Positions 1 to 6,120 of a stretch of 9,374 nt of DNA are shown here, in pieces. The translations under genes were made by a program, and so were the position numbers. The notes under the pieces were generated by a model that was given only the letters and a program-made list of their open reading frames with translations, did no database searches and had not been told where the DNA came from. Where the stretch lies: contig JAFAQO010000420.1 of the NCBI GenBank assembly GCA_019246375.1, positions 1 through 9,374 on the forward strand. Reading direction: 5' to 3'. Origin of the DNA: Mycobacterium sp. Lineage in GTDB: Bacteria; Actinomycetota; Actinomycetes; Mycobacteriales; Mycobacteriaceae. Within the stretch, counting starts at the first letter, position 1. Every line of letters starts with the position of its first letter.

Positions 1-766
1 GAAACAGTACCGCGTTGCTGATGTCCTCTGGCTCCACCCAGCCGACCGGCAGGGTGTGCATCATCTGTGCGACGGCCTTCAGGTCGTCGGGGCCCGGGTT
101 CTCCAGATCCGGGCGGAATAGCCTCATCGTCGGCTCGTTCATGAACAACGGCGTGTTCACGTTGGTGGGATGCACCGAGTTCACCCGAATCATGTGCTGG
201 CCCAGCTCGACCGCGAACGTCCGCATCAGTCCAACCACACCGTGTTTGGCGGCCACGTAGTGACCAGTGTGCGGGTAGGCCTTGAGCCCGCCGACCGAGC
301 TGGTCAAGATGATTGACCCGCCGCGGCCACCCGCCAGGATGTGTGGCACACCGGCTTTCACGGTCTTCCACACGCCGGCCAGGTTGACGTCGATCATGTC
401 GGTCCAGTCTCGTTCGCTGGTTCTGTCCAGTGTCGCCCCACCGTTGCCGATGCCCGCGTTGGCAACGATGATGTCCAGCCGCCCCAGCTCCTCCACGCCG
501 GTGTCCACCGCGGATTTGAGTGCGTCGTAGTCACGCACGTCGACTTCGGCGGTGTAGATGCGGCGATTATGGCCCTTGACGAGGTCGGCGGTCTCGGCCA
601 AATCCTCCGGCGTGGAAAGCGGGACCTGAACACTTTCGATCGGCTTGCAGATGTCGACCGCAATGATGTCGGCGCCCTCCTGCGCCAACCGCACGGCATG
701 TGCGCGGCCCTGACCACGGGCCGCGCCGGTGATGAACGCGACCTTGCCTTCGACTCGCCCAGCCAT
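1..766 (-). CDS. Mycofactocin-coupled SDR family oxidoreductase (C-terminus cut by window edge)
   Basis: NAD-dependent short-chain dehydrogenase, expected to oxidise an alcohol to a ketone or aldehyde in the cytoplasm. The 255 visible residues begin MAGRVEGKVAFITGAARGQG; the dinucleotide-binding glycine motif is T13-G14-x3-G18-x-G20, followed by ANAG (102-105), Asn128, and the catalytic Ser157, Tyr170 and Lys174 (YxxxK). The segment after strand 2 (about 39-57, ICKPIESVQVPLSTPEDLA) is longer than in ordinary SDRs. This insertion, with the N-terminal signature, is typical of the mycofactocin-associated SDR subfamily, whose members hold NAD tightly and pass electrons to the redox peptide mycofactocin (family knowledge). 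About 20 C-terminal residues should lie beyond base 1. The ATG at 766 is preceded by GGGAGGT (777-771). It lies 34 bp after the P450 stop on the same strand, so co-transcription is likely, and the P450 product is a plausible substrate (inference). Confidence 0.93.
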   Translation of the reverse strand, partial: MAGRVEGKVAFITGAARGQGRAHAVRLAQEGADIIAVDICKPIESVQVPLSTPEDLAETADLVKGHNRRIYTAEVDVRDYDALKSAVDTGVEELGRLDIIVANAGIGNGGATLDRTSERDWTDMIDVNLAGVWKTVKAGVPHILAGGRGGSIILTSSVGGLKAYPHTGHYVAAKHGVVGLMRTFAVELGQHMIRVNSVHPTNVNTPLFMNEPTMRLFRPDLENPGPDDLKAVAQMMHTLPVGWVEPEDISNAVLF

Positions 767-800
767 CGTTACCTCCCACTTATCTTGGATGCATTGCTGC

Positions 801-2003
801 TTACCGGATCACGGCCGGCATTGATTCCCATCCCCGCACCGTGGACGTCGGCGAGAGTGTCGCGTTGATGAGATCGATATCCCACTCGGGGAAGCGCTCC
901 AGGATCTCCTCGAGAGCGATCCGTCCCTCCAGGCGGGCCAGCGCCGAGCCGAGACAGTAGTGGGTGCCGACGCTGAACGTCAGATGCTGGCGCACATCGC
1001 GGTGGATGTCGAAAACATCGCCGTCGGGCGGGAAATGGCGGTGATCGCGGTTGGCCGCGCCGATCAGCATCATCATCACGCTGCCCTCGGGCACGGTCTG
1101 GCCGTAGTACTCGACGTCGCGGGTCACATATCGCGCAACATGCGGCGCCGGCGGCTCGTATCGCAAGAGCTCCTCGATGGCACGCGGAATCAAAGACTTG
1201 TCCTCGACCAGCTGCCGCCGCTGATCGGGGTGCTCGGCGAGCACCTTGCCGGTCCAGCCGATCAGCCGCGTGGTGGTCTCGTTGCCCGCCCCGGCCACCA
1301 CGTTGACATAGATGAGCAGTTCGTCGCGTGTTAGGCGTCGAATAGTGCCGGTCTCGTCTTCAAATTCGATGTGCAGCAGTTCAGTCATGATGTCGTCCGA
1401 CGGATGCTCGGCCCGCCAGTCGATGTACCGGGAAAAGACCTCACCTGTGTCGAGGCCCTCGGACGCGATCGTCATCGGTTTGCCGACCTCGGTCCGCATC
1501 GTGGCGTTCGAGCGATCCCGGATGGCCTCCTGGTCACCCTCGGGGATGCCCAACAGCATGCCGATCACCCGCATCGGCATTTGAGCCCCTAAGTCGGCCA
1601 CGAAGTCGAACCGGTCGGCGTCAACCAGCGAATCCAGGCAGCCAGCACAGAATTCGCGGATCTTGCTTTCCAGTTGGCTGATTTTGCGCGGCGTGAACAT
1701 CCGCGCGAGCAACTTGCGATGGATATCGTGAACTGGTGGATCCTCGAAAATGAGGACCCCAGGCGGCATTTCGATATTGCATTTGATCAGCTCCAGAATC
1801 GCGCCCCGTGCCGAGCTGAAGGTCTGATGGTCGACCAGCGCCCCGTCGACGTCAGCGAAGCGACTTAGGGCATAGAAGTCGTGGTCATGGTTGTAGTACA
1901 GCGGCGCTTCCTCGCGGAGCCGACGGAACATCGTGTAGGGGTCGGCGTTGAGTTCGACGTTGTACGGGTCGTAGTAGACGTCGCTGGTGGCACTGATTGT
2001 CAC
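801..2003 (-). CDS. Cytochrome P450 monooxygenase
   Basis: Soluble bacterial class P450 of 400 residues, the usual length, with no membrane segment. Visible motifs in order: the I-helix oxygen-activation motif A239-G-N-E-T243, the K-helix ExxR at E278-R281, and the heme loop FSVGTHYCLG (343-352) with Cys350 as the axial heme ligand. It should insert one oxygen atom into a hydrophobic substrate using ferredoxin-supplied electrons; no ferredoxin or reductase gene is in this window. The start is GTG at 2003, with GAGAGG eight bases upstream (2017-2012). Overall it looks like actinobacterial CYPs of the steroid/fatty-acid type, but I cannot assign a CYP family number. The next gene downstream encodes a mycofactocin-type SDR, suggesting hydroxylation followed by alcohol oxidation. 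An operator-like inverted repeat about 130 bp upstream suggests control by the adjacent TetR protein. Confidence 0.96.
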   Translation of the reverse strand: MTISATSDVYYDPYNVELNADPYTMFRRLREEAPLYYNHDHDFYALSRFADVDGALVDHQTFSSARGAILELIKCNIEMPPGVLIFEDPPVHDIHRKLLARMFTPRKISQLESKIREFCAGCLDSLVDADRFDFVADLGAQMPMRVIGMLLGIPEGDQEAIRDRSNATMRTEVGKPMTIASEGLDTGEVFSRYIDWRAEHPSDDIMTELLHIEFEDETGTIRRLTRDELLIYVNVVAGAGNETTTRLIGWTGKVLAEHPDQRRQLVEDKSLIPRAIEELLRYEPPAPHVARYVTRDVEYYGQTVPEGSVMMMLIGAANRDHRHFPPDGDVFDIHRDVRQHLTFSVGTHYCLGSALARLEGRIALEEILERFPEWDIDLINATLSPTSTVRGWESMPAVIR

Positions 2004-2030
2004 GGATGTCGCCTCTCACCGGAACTGCGT

Positions 2031-2147
2031 TCTCACGAGCGTTGCGCGCAGCTGTCGCAACTCTGTCATCCGCTGAGCGAAAGTGTCAACGCCGGATCCG
2101 TTTGTGCTACCTATCGCTCTCACGATACAAGAATGGGATTCTCACGA
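2031..2147. repeat. Three direct copies of TCTCACGA upstream of the P450
   Basis: The octamer TCTCACGA occurs at 2031-2038, 2118-2125 and 2140-2147; starts are 87 and 22 bp apart. The third copy overlaps the right half of the operator-like repeat at 2129-2143. They may be extra half-sites for the TetR protein or chance repeats. The 22-bp spacing is about two helical turns. Confidence 0.4.
2129..2143. promoter_or_regulatory. Probable TetR operator upstream of the P450 (site 2)
   Basis: AAGAATGGGATTCTC contains the perfect inverted repeat AGAAT-GGG-ATTCT (2130-2142, centre 2136). It matches the 15-bp palindrome at 2953-2967 in 12 of 15 positions, including both half-site cores. Its centre is 133 bp before the P450 start codon and 30 bp beyond the TetR stop codon. 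That two such sites flank the TetR gene is the main argument that the neighbouring TetR protein binds here; binding itself is inferred. Confidence 0.6.
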
Positions 2148-2165
2148 CGATGCACAAGAGGGTTT

Positions 2166-2894
2166 CTAGTTTTCCGCCGAGGTGGCGAACCCGCGTGAGC
2201 AGAAGTCCCACACTTCTTCGGCGGTGATGGGATGGACCGTGGCGTCGTCAGAGCCGCCACTGGACTGCGCAATGAACATGACCGTCTGCATCGTCATGGC
2301 GGCCATCCGCCTGGGATTGATGCCGTCGCGCAGCTCTCCAGCCTCGTCGGCCTTTTCCATCAGTTCTGCCAGCAAAGCAACCAGCGGGGCGTGGGCAACC
2401 TTCACCTCGGCCGGGTGGGAGACCAGCAATCGGGGCGCAAAATCAGTGAACAGCGGCCGCTTTGCGGTCGGGTCGGGCCGTGAGGCTTCGAACAGCAGTT
2501 GGACGGCCACCTTCAACCGATCGAGGGGATCAGAACGACTCACAGTGGCGGCGCGGATCTGATCCGCGGACCGGCTCAACGCGTCCTCGAAAAGGGCGAG
2601 CAGGAGCTCGTGCTTTCCGTCGAATTGCAGATAGAAGCTTCGCAGCGATTGGCGAGACCGGTCGACGACCTCCTGGACGGTGAAATCCGTGCTGCCCTTT
2701 TCGATGATGATGGCCTGGGCGGCATCCAGAAAACGTTGTACGCGTTGCGCTGCCCGCAGCTTGGCGGTCTTGATCGAGCGCTCGACCGCGCGCTGCTTCC
2801 AGGCCGGCTCTTCGCCGGGGTTGCTCACGGACGACCCAGACGGTTGCCCTGAGGGGAGAACATGATTGAACTCTACCGGAGAACGCCTTGCCAT
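2166..2894 (-). CDS. TetR/AcrR family transcriptional regulator
   Basis: DNA-binding repressor-type protein of 242 residues. The N-terminal TetR helix-turn-helix domain spans about residues 48-100: helix 1 RVQRFLDAAQAIIIEKG (51-67), then FTVQEVVDRSRQSLRSFYLQ (71-90) and the typical end FDGKHELL (91-98). The rest (about 105-242) is the helical ligand-binding and dimerisation domain, which shows no motif naming the ligand. About 45 residues precede helix 1, longer than usual for TetR proteins, and are basic from residue 33 on (KQRAVERSIKTAKLR). The ATG at 2894 was chosen because it has a weak purine-rich GCAGAGA upstream; a later GTG at residue 23 is possible. It is transcribed divergently from the acyl-CoA dehydrogenase at 3027 and lies upstream of the P450. 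Matching palindromes in both flanking gaps suggest autoregulation and control of both neighbours; the ligand is probably a pathway intermediate (inference). Confidence 0.93.
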   Translation of the reverse strand: MARRSPVEFNHVLPSGQPSGSSVSNPGEEPAWKQRAVERSIKTAKLRAAQRVQRFLDAAQAIIIEKGSTDFTVQEVVDRSRQSLRSFYLQFDGKHELLLALFEDALSRSADQIRAATVSRSDPLDRLKVAVQLLFEASRPDPTAKRPLFTDFAPRLLVSHPAEVKVAHAPLVALLAELMEKADEAGELRDGINPRRMAAMTMQTVMFIAQSSGGSDDATVHPITAEEVWDFCSRGFATSAEN

Positions 2895-2934
2895 TCTCTG
2901 CTATACCCCCTGACCGGTGGCGTCGTGTTCGAGA

Positions 2935-2963
2935 TTGTTACTTTCGCTTGATGAGAATAGTAT
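2935..2963 (+). promoter_or_regulatory. Predicted promoter of the plus-strand acyl-CoA dehydrogenase
   Basis: TTGTTA (2935-2940) and TAGTAT (2958-2963) are separated by exactly 17 bp, each matching 4 of 6 positions of the sigma70-type consensus. Transcription would start near 2970, leaving a leader of about 57 nt before the GTG at 3027. The -10 box lies wholly inside the palindrome at 2953-2967, so a bound repressor would block it. On the minus strand the same symmetry gives TACTAT (2962-2957), a possible -10 for the TetR gene, though its -35 is weak. Confidence 0.55.
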
Positions 2964-2967
2964 TCTC
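2953..2967. promoter_or_regulatory. Perfect palindromic operator between the divergent TetR and FadE genes (site 1)
   Basis: GAGAATAGTATTCTC is a perfect 7-1-7 inverted repeat centred on 2960, in the 132-bp divergent gap. TetR regulators typically bind such short palindromes next to their own gene and repress both directions. A 12/15 copy lies at 2129-2143. The arms (GAGAATA/TATTCTC) do not resemble the KstR (AAC..GTT) or KstR2 (CAAG..CTTG) half-sites as I know them, suggesting a distinct regulon. Confidence 0.75.
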
Positions 2968-2970
2968 TCA

Positions 2971-3005
2971 CCCGCGTCCACGGAAGCAAAGGACTTAACT
3001 GCGGG
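2971..3005 (+). repeat. Inverted repeats in the FadE leader (possible mRNA stem-loop)
   Basis: CCCGC (2971-2975) pairs with GCGGG (3001-3005), and the adjacent GTCC (2976-2979) pairs with GGAC (2991-2994), leaving an 11-nt loop and a 6-nt bulge (TTAACT). The element begins almost at the predicted transcription start and ends ahead of the ribosome-binding site at 3016-3021. It could stabilise the 5' end of the mRNA, or be chance in GC-rich DNA. Confidence 0.3.
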
Positions 3006-3015
3006 GGCAATCGCC

Positions 3016-3021
3016 GGGGAG
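3016..3021 (+). promoter_or_regulatory. Ribosome-binding site deciding the GTG start at 3027
   Basis: GGGGAG lies five bases before GTG at 3027. This supports the GTG over any later start of the acyl-CoA dehydrogenase. Confidence 0.75.
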
Positions 3022-3026
3022 TACCC

Positions 3027-4214
3027 GTGCAGCTGACCTTCGATGCTGAGGTCGAGGCGTTCCGCGCCGAATTCATCGCATTTCTCGACGAGCATCTGCC
3101 CGAGGAAGCCGGGGTCGGGAAGCGGCCTCGCTCCTCTTCGGATATTCCGGATTGGGCGCGGCGGTGGCAGCGGCTGCTGTTCGACAACGGGTGGCTGTTA
3201 CCGGGCAATTCACCGGAGTTCGGCGGTCGCAACGCCACGGTGTTGCAGCAGTATGTGCACGCAGAGGAATTGGCGCGGCGCCGTATTCACCACAGTTTCA
3301 ATCCGCAGGGCGTGGGTATTGTCGCGGCATCGGTGTTGTCGTTTGGCACCGCCGAGCAAAAACAGCGATGGGCGATACCGATTCTGCGGGCCGAGATGAC
3401 CGCGTCGTTGGGCATGAGTGAGCCGGGGTCGGGCTCGGATCTGGCGTCGCTGCGCACGCAGGCGGTGCGCTGCTCTGATTCGCAAGGTGATCATTTCGTG
3501 GTGAACGGGCAGAAGGTGTGGACGTCAGGTGCCCATGACGCTGATGTGCTGTTGACATTCGTGCGGACTGACTCAAATGCCCTGAAACACAACGGCCTCA
3601 GTGTGTTGTTGATCCCCACCGATACGCCGGGTGTGACGTGCCGGCCGTTCGCGTCGGCTTCTGATCGTGACGATCTGGATTTCAACGAGGTTTTCTTCAC
3701 CGATGTGCGGGTGCCTGCAGAGAATGTGGTTGGTCCGCTGAATCAGGGTTGGCGGGTGGCAACCGGCTCCTTGGGACACGAACGCACGATGCTCTGGCTG
3801 GGATACGCCGACCGGCTACGGGAACTGCTGGCGGACTTTCAGCCGTCGAGCGTGCTGGAGCGCGACCAATACGCCACTTTGATTACGGATTTTGAGGCGC
3901 TGCGCTTACTGGGGTCCGCGGCGCTGGCGCGTGCCGACCGGGGCGAGGAGGATGTACCAGGCCTTTCGGTGCTGAAGCTGCTGGGTTCGGAGGCCCTACA
4001 GGCGGCATCCGAGCACGCATTGAGTGCTGCGGGCGCCGCTGGACTCGTCCATCCCGCCGTCACGGGCCCGTTCGCGCCGCTGAACCTGGATAGTCATTAC
4101 GGCAGTTGGTTCGATCGCTACTTCCGCAGCTTCGCCGCCACCATTGCCGGAGGCACCTCGGAAATTCAGCGAAACATCATCGCCCAGCGGGTACTCGGCC
4201 TGCCTCGAAACTAA
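3027..4214 (+). CDS. Acyl-CoA dehydrogenase (FadE-like, full length)
   Basis: FAD-dependent dehydrogenase of 395 residues, the usual size, expected to introduce the alpha-beta double bond into an acyl-CoA. Domains in order: N-terminal helical domain (about 1-125), beta domain with GMSEPGSGSDL (129-139) and GQKVWTSGAH (161-170) for FAD/substrate contacts, and C-terminal helical domain ending GGTSEIQRNIIAQRVLGLPR (375-394). The C-terminal catalytic Glu of MCAD-type enzymes (the E of YEGT) is Gly375 here. Instead, Glu252 in the HER motif of helix G matches the position used by isovaleryl-CoA dehydrogenase and by the ChsE4-type mycobacterial enzymes (alignment by eye). It is therefore probably active, perhaps on a branched or cyclic acyl-CoA. 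It stands alone on the plus strand, divergent from the TetR gene and convergent with the six-gene block, which ends 23 bp beyond its stop. Control by the operator over its promoter is likely. Confidence 0.94.
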   Translation: MQLTFDAEVEAFRAEFIAFLDEHLPEEAGVGKRPRSSSDIPDWARRWQRLLFDNGWLLPGNSPEFGGRNATVLQQYVHAEELARRRIHHSFNPQGVGIVAASVLSFGTAEQKQRWAIPILRAEMTASLGMSEPGSGSDLASLRTQAVRCSDSQGDHFVVNGQKVWTSGAHDADVLLTFVRTDSNALKHNGLSVLLIPTDTPGVTCRPFASASDRDDLDFNEVFFTDVRVPAENVVGPLNQGWRVATGSLGHERTMLWLGYADRLRELLADFQPSSVLERDQYATLITDFEALRLLGSAALARADRGEEDVPGLSVLKLLGSEALQAASEHALSAAGAAGLVHPAVTGPFAPLNLDSHYGSWFDRYFRSFAATIAGGTSEIQRNIIAQRVLGLPRN

Positions 4215-4237
4215 CGGATGGCTACGGCTTGAGCAGC

Positions 4238-5029
4238 TTAGAGTTGCGTCAGCCGCGGCGCGGTTCGGCTGGCCCGCAGTAGGGCTCCGGCCTCGCGCGT
4301 GAGTTCTCTTGCGCTGCCTAGCAGTCCATCCAGAAAGAACGAGCGTTTCACATGACGATGTAACTCGTGCTCGGCGGTGAAACCGATCCCGCCGAGCACC
4401 TGCTGGCAGTGACGCGCGGCGGTCAATGCCGCCTGCCCGGCCGCTGCCTTGGCCAGCAGGGCCCCGAGATCGCCTGATTCGGGCGAGGCGACCTGCAATG
4501 TGGCCTCCGCGCCCTCGATGGCGACGAGCGTGTCGGCAAGCCGATGCCGGATTGCCTGGAAGGACGCGACGGGCCGGCCGAATTGCACGCGGTCTATAGC
4601 GTGCTGGCGTGCCAGAGACAGCATCGCCCGGCTGCTCCCGACCAGCCACCAGCCGAGCGCCCGCCGACCTGCGGCCAGCGGGATTGGATCGCCTTGAGGC
4701 ACAGGATGGACCGGCAGCTCGTCGTCCAGTGCCGAACTCGACTGGCCGATGCGTTCCCACATGACCCAGGATCCGCCCGCGAACTGCAACGGCACAGTGC
4801 CGCCGCCGTCGCGTCCGGCTGCGCGCAGCACTACGTCGTTCAGCACGGGCGCGTGGGCACCGGTCTCGCCAAGCAGCCGAAACACCAAAGGAATTGCGTT
4901 ATCCGGTATTTCGTCGAGCATTTCGAGCCAGCCCAAGCCAGCCAATGCCTCATCGAGTTCGCGGCCCGACACCGCGGTCATTGTCTTCCTCAAGGCGTCT
5001 TCCAGCAGCTGCAAGGACTCGGTGTCCAC
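4238..5029 (-). CDS. Short acyl-CoA dehydrogenase homologue, probable non-catalytic beta subunit
   Basis: A 263-residue protein matching acyl-CoA dehydrogenases mainly in the C-terminal helical domain: RVQFGRPVASFQAIRHRLAD (147-166) and QVLGGIGFTAEHELHRHVKR (210-229). The N-terminal and middle domains are reduced, and no SEPGSGSD-type or GQKVWTS-type segment is present; families members usually have 340-400 residues. Both known catalytic base positions lack glutamate: helix G has Gly121 (GRR instead of ER), and the YEGT region reads LLGS (236-239). Known mycobacterial steroid dehydrogenases (ChsE1-ChsE2, ChsE4-ChsE5) are alpha2beta2 heteromers in which one subunit lacks the base, so I infer that this is the structural partner of the dehydrogenase immediately upstream. 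The start is GTG at 5029, two bases after that gene's stop, with AAGGAG five bases upstream. A GTG at 5035 (GTGA overlap) is also possible and adds two residues. Confidence 0.87.
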   Translation of the reverse strand: MDTESLQLLEDALRKTMTAVSGRELDEALAGLGWLEMLDEIPDNAIPLVFRLLGETGAHAPVLNDVVLRAAGRDGGGTVPLQFAGGSWVMWERIGQSSSALDDELPVHPVPQGDPIPLAAGRRALGWWLVGSSRAMLSLARQHAIDRVQFGRPVASFQAIRHRLADTLVAIEGAEATLQVASPESGDLGALLAKAAAGQAALTAARHCQQVLGGIGFTAEHELHRHVKRSFFLDGLLGSARELTREAGALLRASRTAPRLTQL

Positions 5030-5031
5030 AC

Positions 5032-6120
5032 TCACTCCTTGCCCAAGTCCAATAGCCGGCGAGCAATGATGTTGCGCTGGATCTCGGCCGTGCCGCCGTA
5101 GATAGTGGCAGCGCGCGAGTACAGGAACTCGGTGCGCCACTGCGATTCGTCGAGTTCAACCTGCCCGGGCAGCAAATCACGGACGGTGTTGAATAGCTGC
5201 TGCTCGGCCGTCGCAAGCAGCACTTTGTCGATGGAGGTCTCCGGACCCAGCCGCTGTCCGTCCGCCAGCCGATGCAGTGTTGCCCGGGAGCGGCAACGCA
5301 AAGTGTGTAGCGCCAAATACGCCGATCCCAGGTCGGACTCGCACGCGTCGTGCGCTTCTGCGATGAGCCGATCGAATCGTGAGTAGAGGTAAGCGATTCG
5401 CTGCCAAAAACAGGTGGAACGTTCATATGGCAGCAGGTCCATTGCGAGACGCCAGCCGTCACCCGGCTTGCCAAGCATCCGGGTTGCCGGGACCGCCACG
5501 TTGTCGAAGTACACCTCGCAGAACTCGTCGACGCCGTGCATCGTGCGCAGCGGCCGAATCGTGATACCGGGGGTGTCCATGTCGACGAAGAACGCGGTAA
5601 TGCCGTTGTGGCCAGGCGCGGTGCGAGTCAGCAGGACGCATCGGGTCGAGTACTGCGCGAAGCTGGTCCAGACCTTCTGTCCGTTGATAATCCAGTCGTC
5701 GCCCCGGGGCGTCGCCCGGGTCGATAGCGACGCCAGGTCGCTGCCGGATTCCGGTTCGGAAAAGCCTTGACACCATTGCTCACGACCGCTGAGAAGTCGC
5801 GGCACCATTTCAGCGGCGAGTTCTGCAGGCGCGTAGTCGATCATCGTGGGGGCAAGCACCTCGACCATCGAGTACGGACCCGGTTCGGCGAGACCGCGGC
5901 CGACGACTTCCTCGCCGACGATCGCGCGGAGCATCGCGGGCCCGCCTGAACCGCCAACCTCAACGGGCCACCCGTACCGCATCCAACCGGCGTCGTAAAG
6001 CGCGGCGTGCACGCGGGCGAGCTGCCGCATATGGCCTTCGAGCGAACGATCCGGTCCGGGGCTCAGGTCGTGGTCGTCGAGCCAGGCACGCAGATCCGTC
6101 CGGAACTGCGCGACATTCAT
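5032..6120 (-). CDS. Acyl-CoA dehydrogenase (FadE-like, catalytic subunit)
   Basis: FAD-dependent acyl-CoA dehydrogenase of 362 residues. Visible motifs: WPVEVGGSGG (51-60) in the N-terminal domain, GFSEPESGSDL (119-129) and GQKVWTSFAQ (147-156) in the beta domain, and YGGTAEIQRNIIARRLLDLG (341-360) at the end. As in the plus-strand homologue, the YEGT glutamate is Gly (342), and Glu233 in PYERS of helix G is the likely catalytic base, the arrangement of isovaleryl-CoA dehydrogenase. ATG at 6120 overlaps the TGA of the SnoaL-like gene (ATGA) and has no good ribosome-binding site, so translational coupling is likely. The next gene encodes a short homologue without a catalytic base, and the two probably form a heteromeric enzyme (inference). 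The open frame runs upstream to 6285, but that extension is low-complexity, Arg/His-rich, and overlaps the SnoaL-like gene, so I reject it. Confidence 0.94.
   Translation of the reverse strand: MNVAQFRTDLRAWLDDHDLSPGPDRSLEGHMRQLARVHAALYDAGWMRYGWPVEVGGSGGPAMLRAIVGEEVVGRGLAEPGPYSMVEVLAPTMIDYAPAELAAEMVPRLLSGREQWCQGFSEPESGSDLASLSTRATPRGDDWIINGQKVWTSFAQYSTRCVLLTRTAPGHNGITAFFVDMDTPGITIRPLRTMHGVDEFCEVYFDNVAVPATRMLGKPGDGWRLAMDLLPYERSTCFWQRIAYLYSRFDRLIAEAHDACESDLGSAYLALHTLRCRSRATLHRLADGQRLGPETSIDKVLLATAEQQLFNTVRDLLPGQVELDESQWRTEFLYSRAATIYGGTAEIQRNIIARRLLDLGKE
5035..5040 (-). promoter_or_regulatory. Ribosome-binding site deciding the start of the short dehydrogenase
   Basis: AAGGAG (5040-5035) lies inside the last codons of the upstream dehydrogenase (Lys-Glu), five bases before GTG at 5029. 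The other in-frame GTG at 5035 overlaps this motif and could not use it. Confidence 0.65.

Larger units (their letters stand above)
2004..2165. promoter_or_regulatory. Intergenic region upstream of the P450 gene
   Basis: This 162-bp gap separates the TetR stop from the P450 GTG. It contains the operator-like repeat at 2129-2143 and three copies of TCTCACGA. On the minus strand a TTGACA hexamer occurs at 2089-2084, but no convincing -10 box follows at 16-18 bp, so I do not assign a promoter. The gap is longer than the other same-strand junctions here, which supports a separate promoter for the P450-SDR pair, with possible read-through from the TetR gene. Confidence 0.5.

Noticed and set aside
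2061..2089. TTGACA hexamer on the minus strand (2089-2084) as a P450 promoter
   Set aside because: The -35 is perfect, but nothing resembling a -10 follows at 16-18 bp, so I left it unassigned.
2893..2898. ATTCTC half-site at the TetR start codon as a third operator
   Set aside because: Only one arm is present and it arises from the purine-rich leader plus ATG; no second arm is in position.
4215..4237. Possible bidirectional terminator between the convergent genes
   Set aside because: The 23-bp gap has no clear GC-rich stem or T-run; any termination signal must be inside the genes or factor-dependent.
3996..4760. A 254-codon open frame on the minus strand across the junction of the convergent genes
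   Set aside because: The translation is Arg/Ala/Gly-rich with no motif and lies over two acyl-CoA dehydrogenase genes with clear domains.
5036..5140. N-terminal extension of the short dehydrogenase upstream to 5140
   Set aside because: It would lie inside the preceding gene's C-terminal motif and adds His/Arg-rich residues; AAGGAG before GTG 5029 fits better. The extension does not restore the missing domain.
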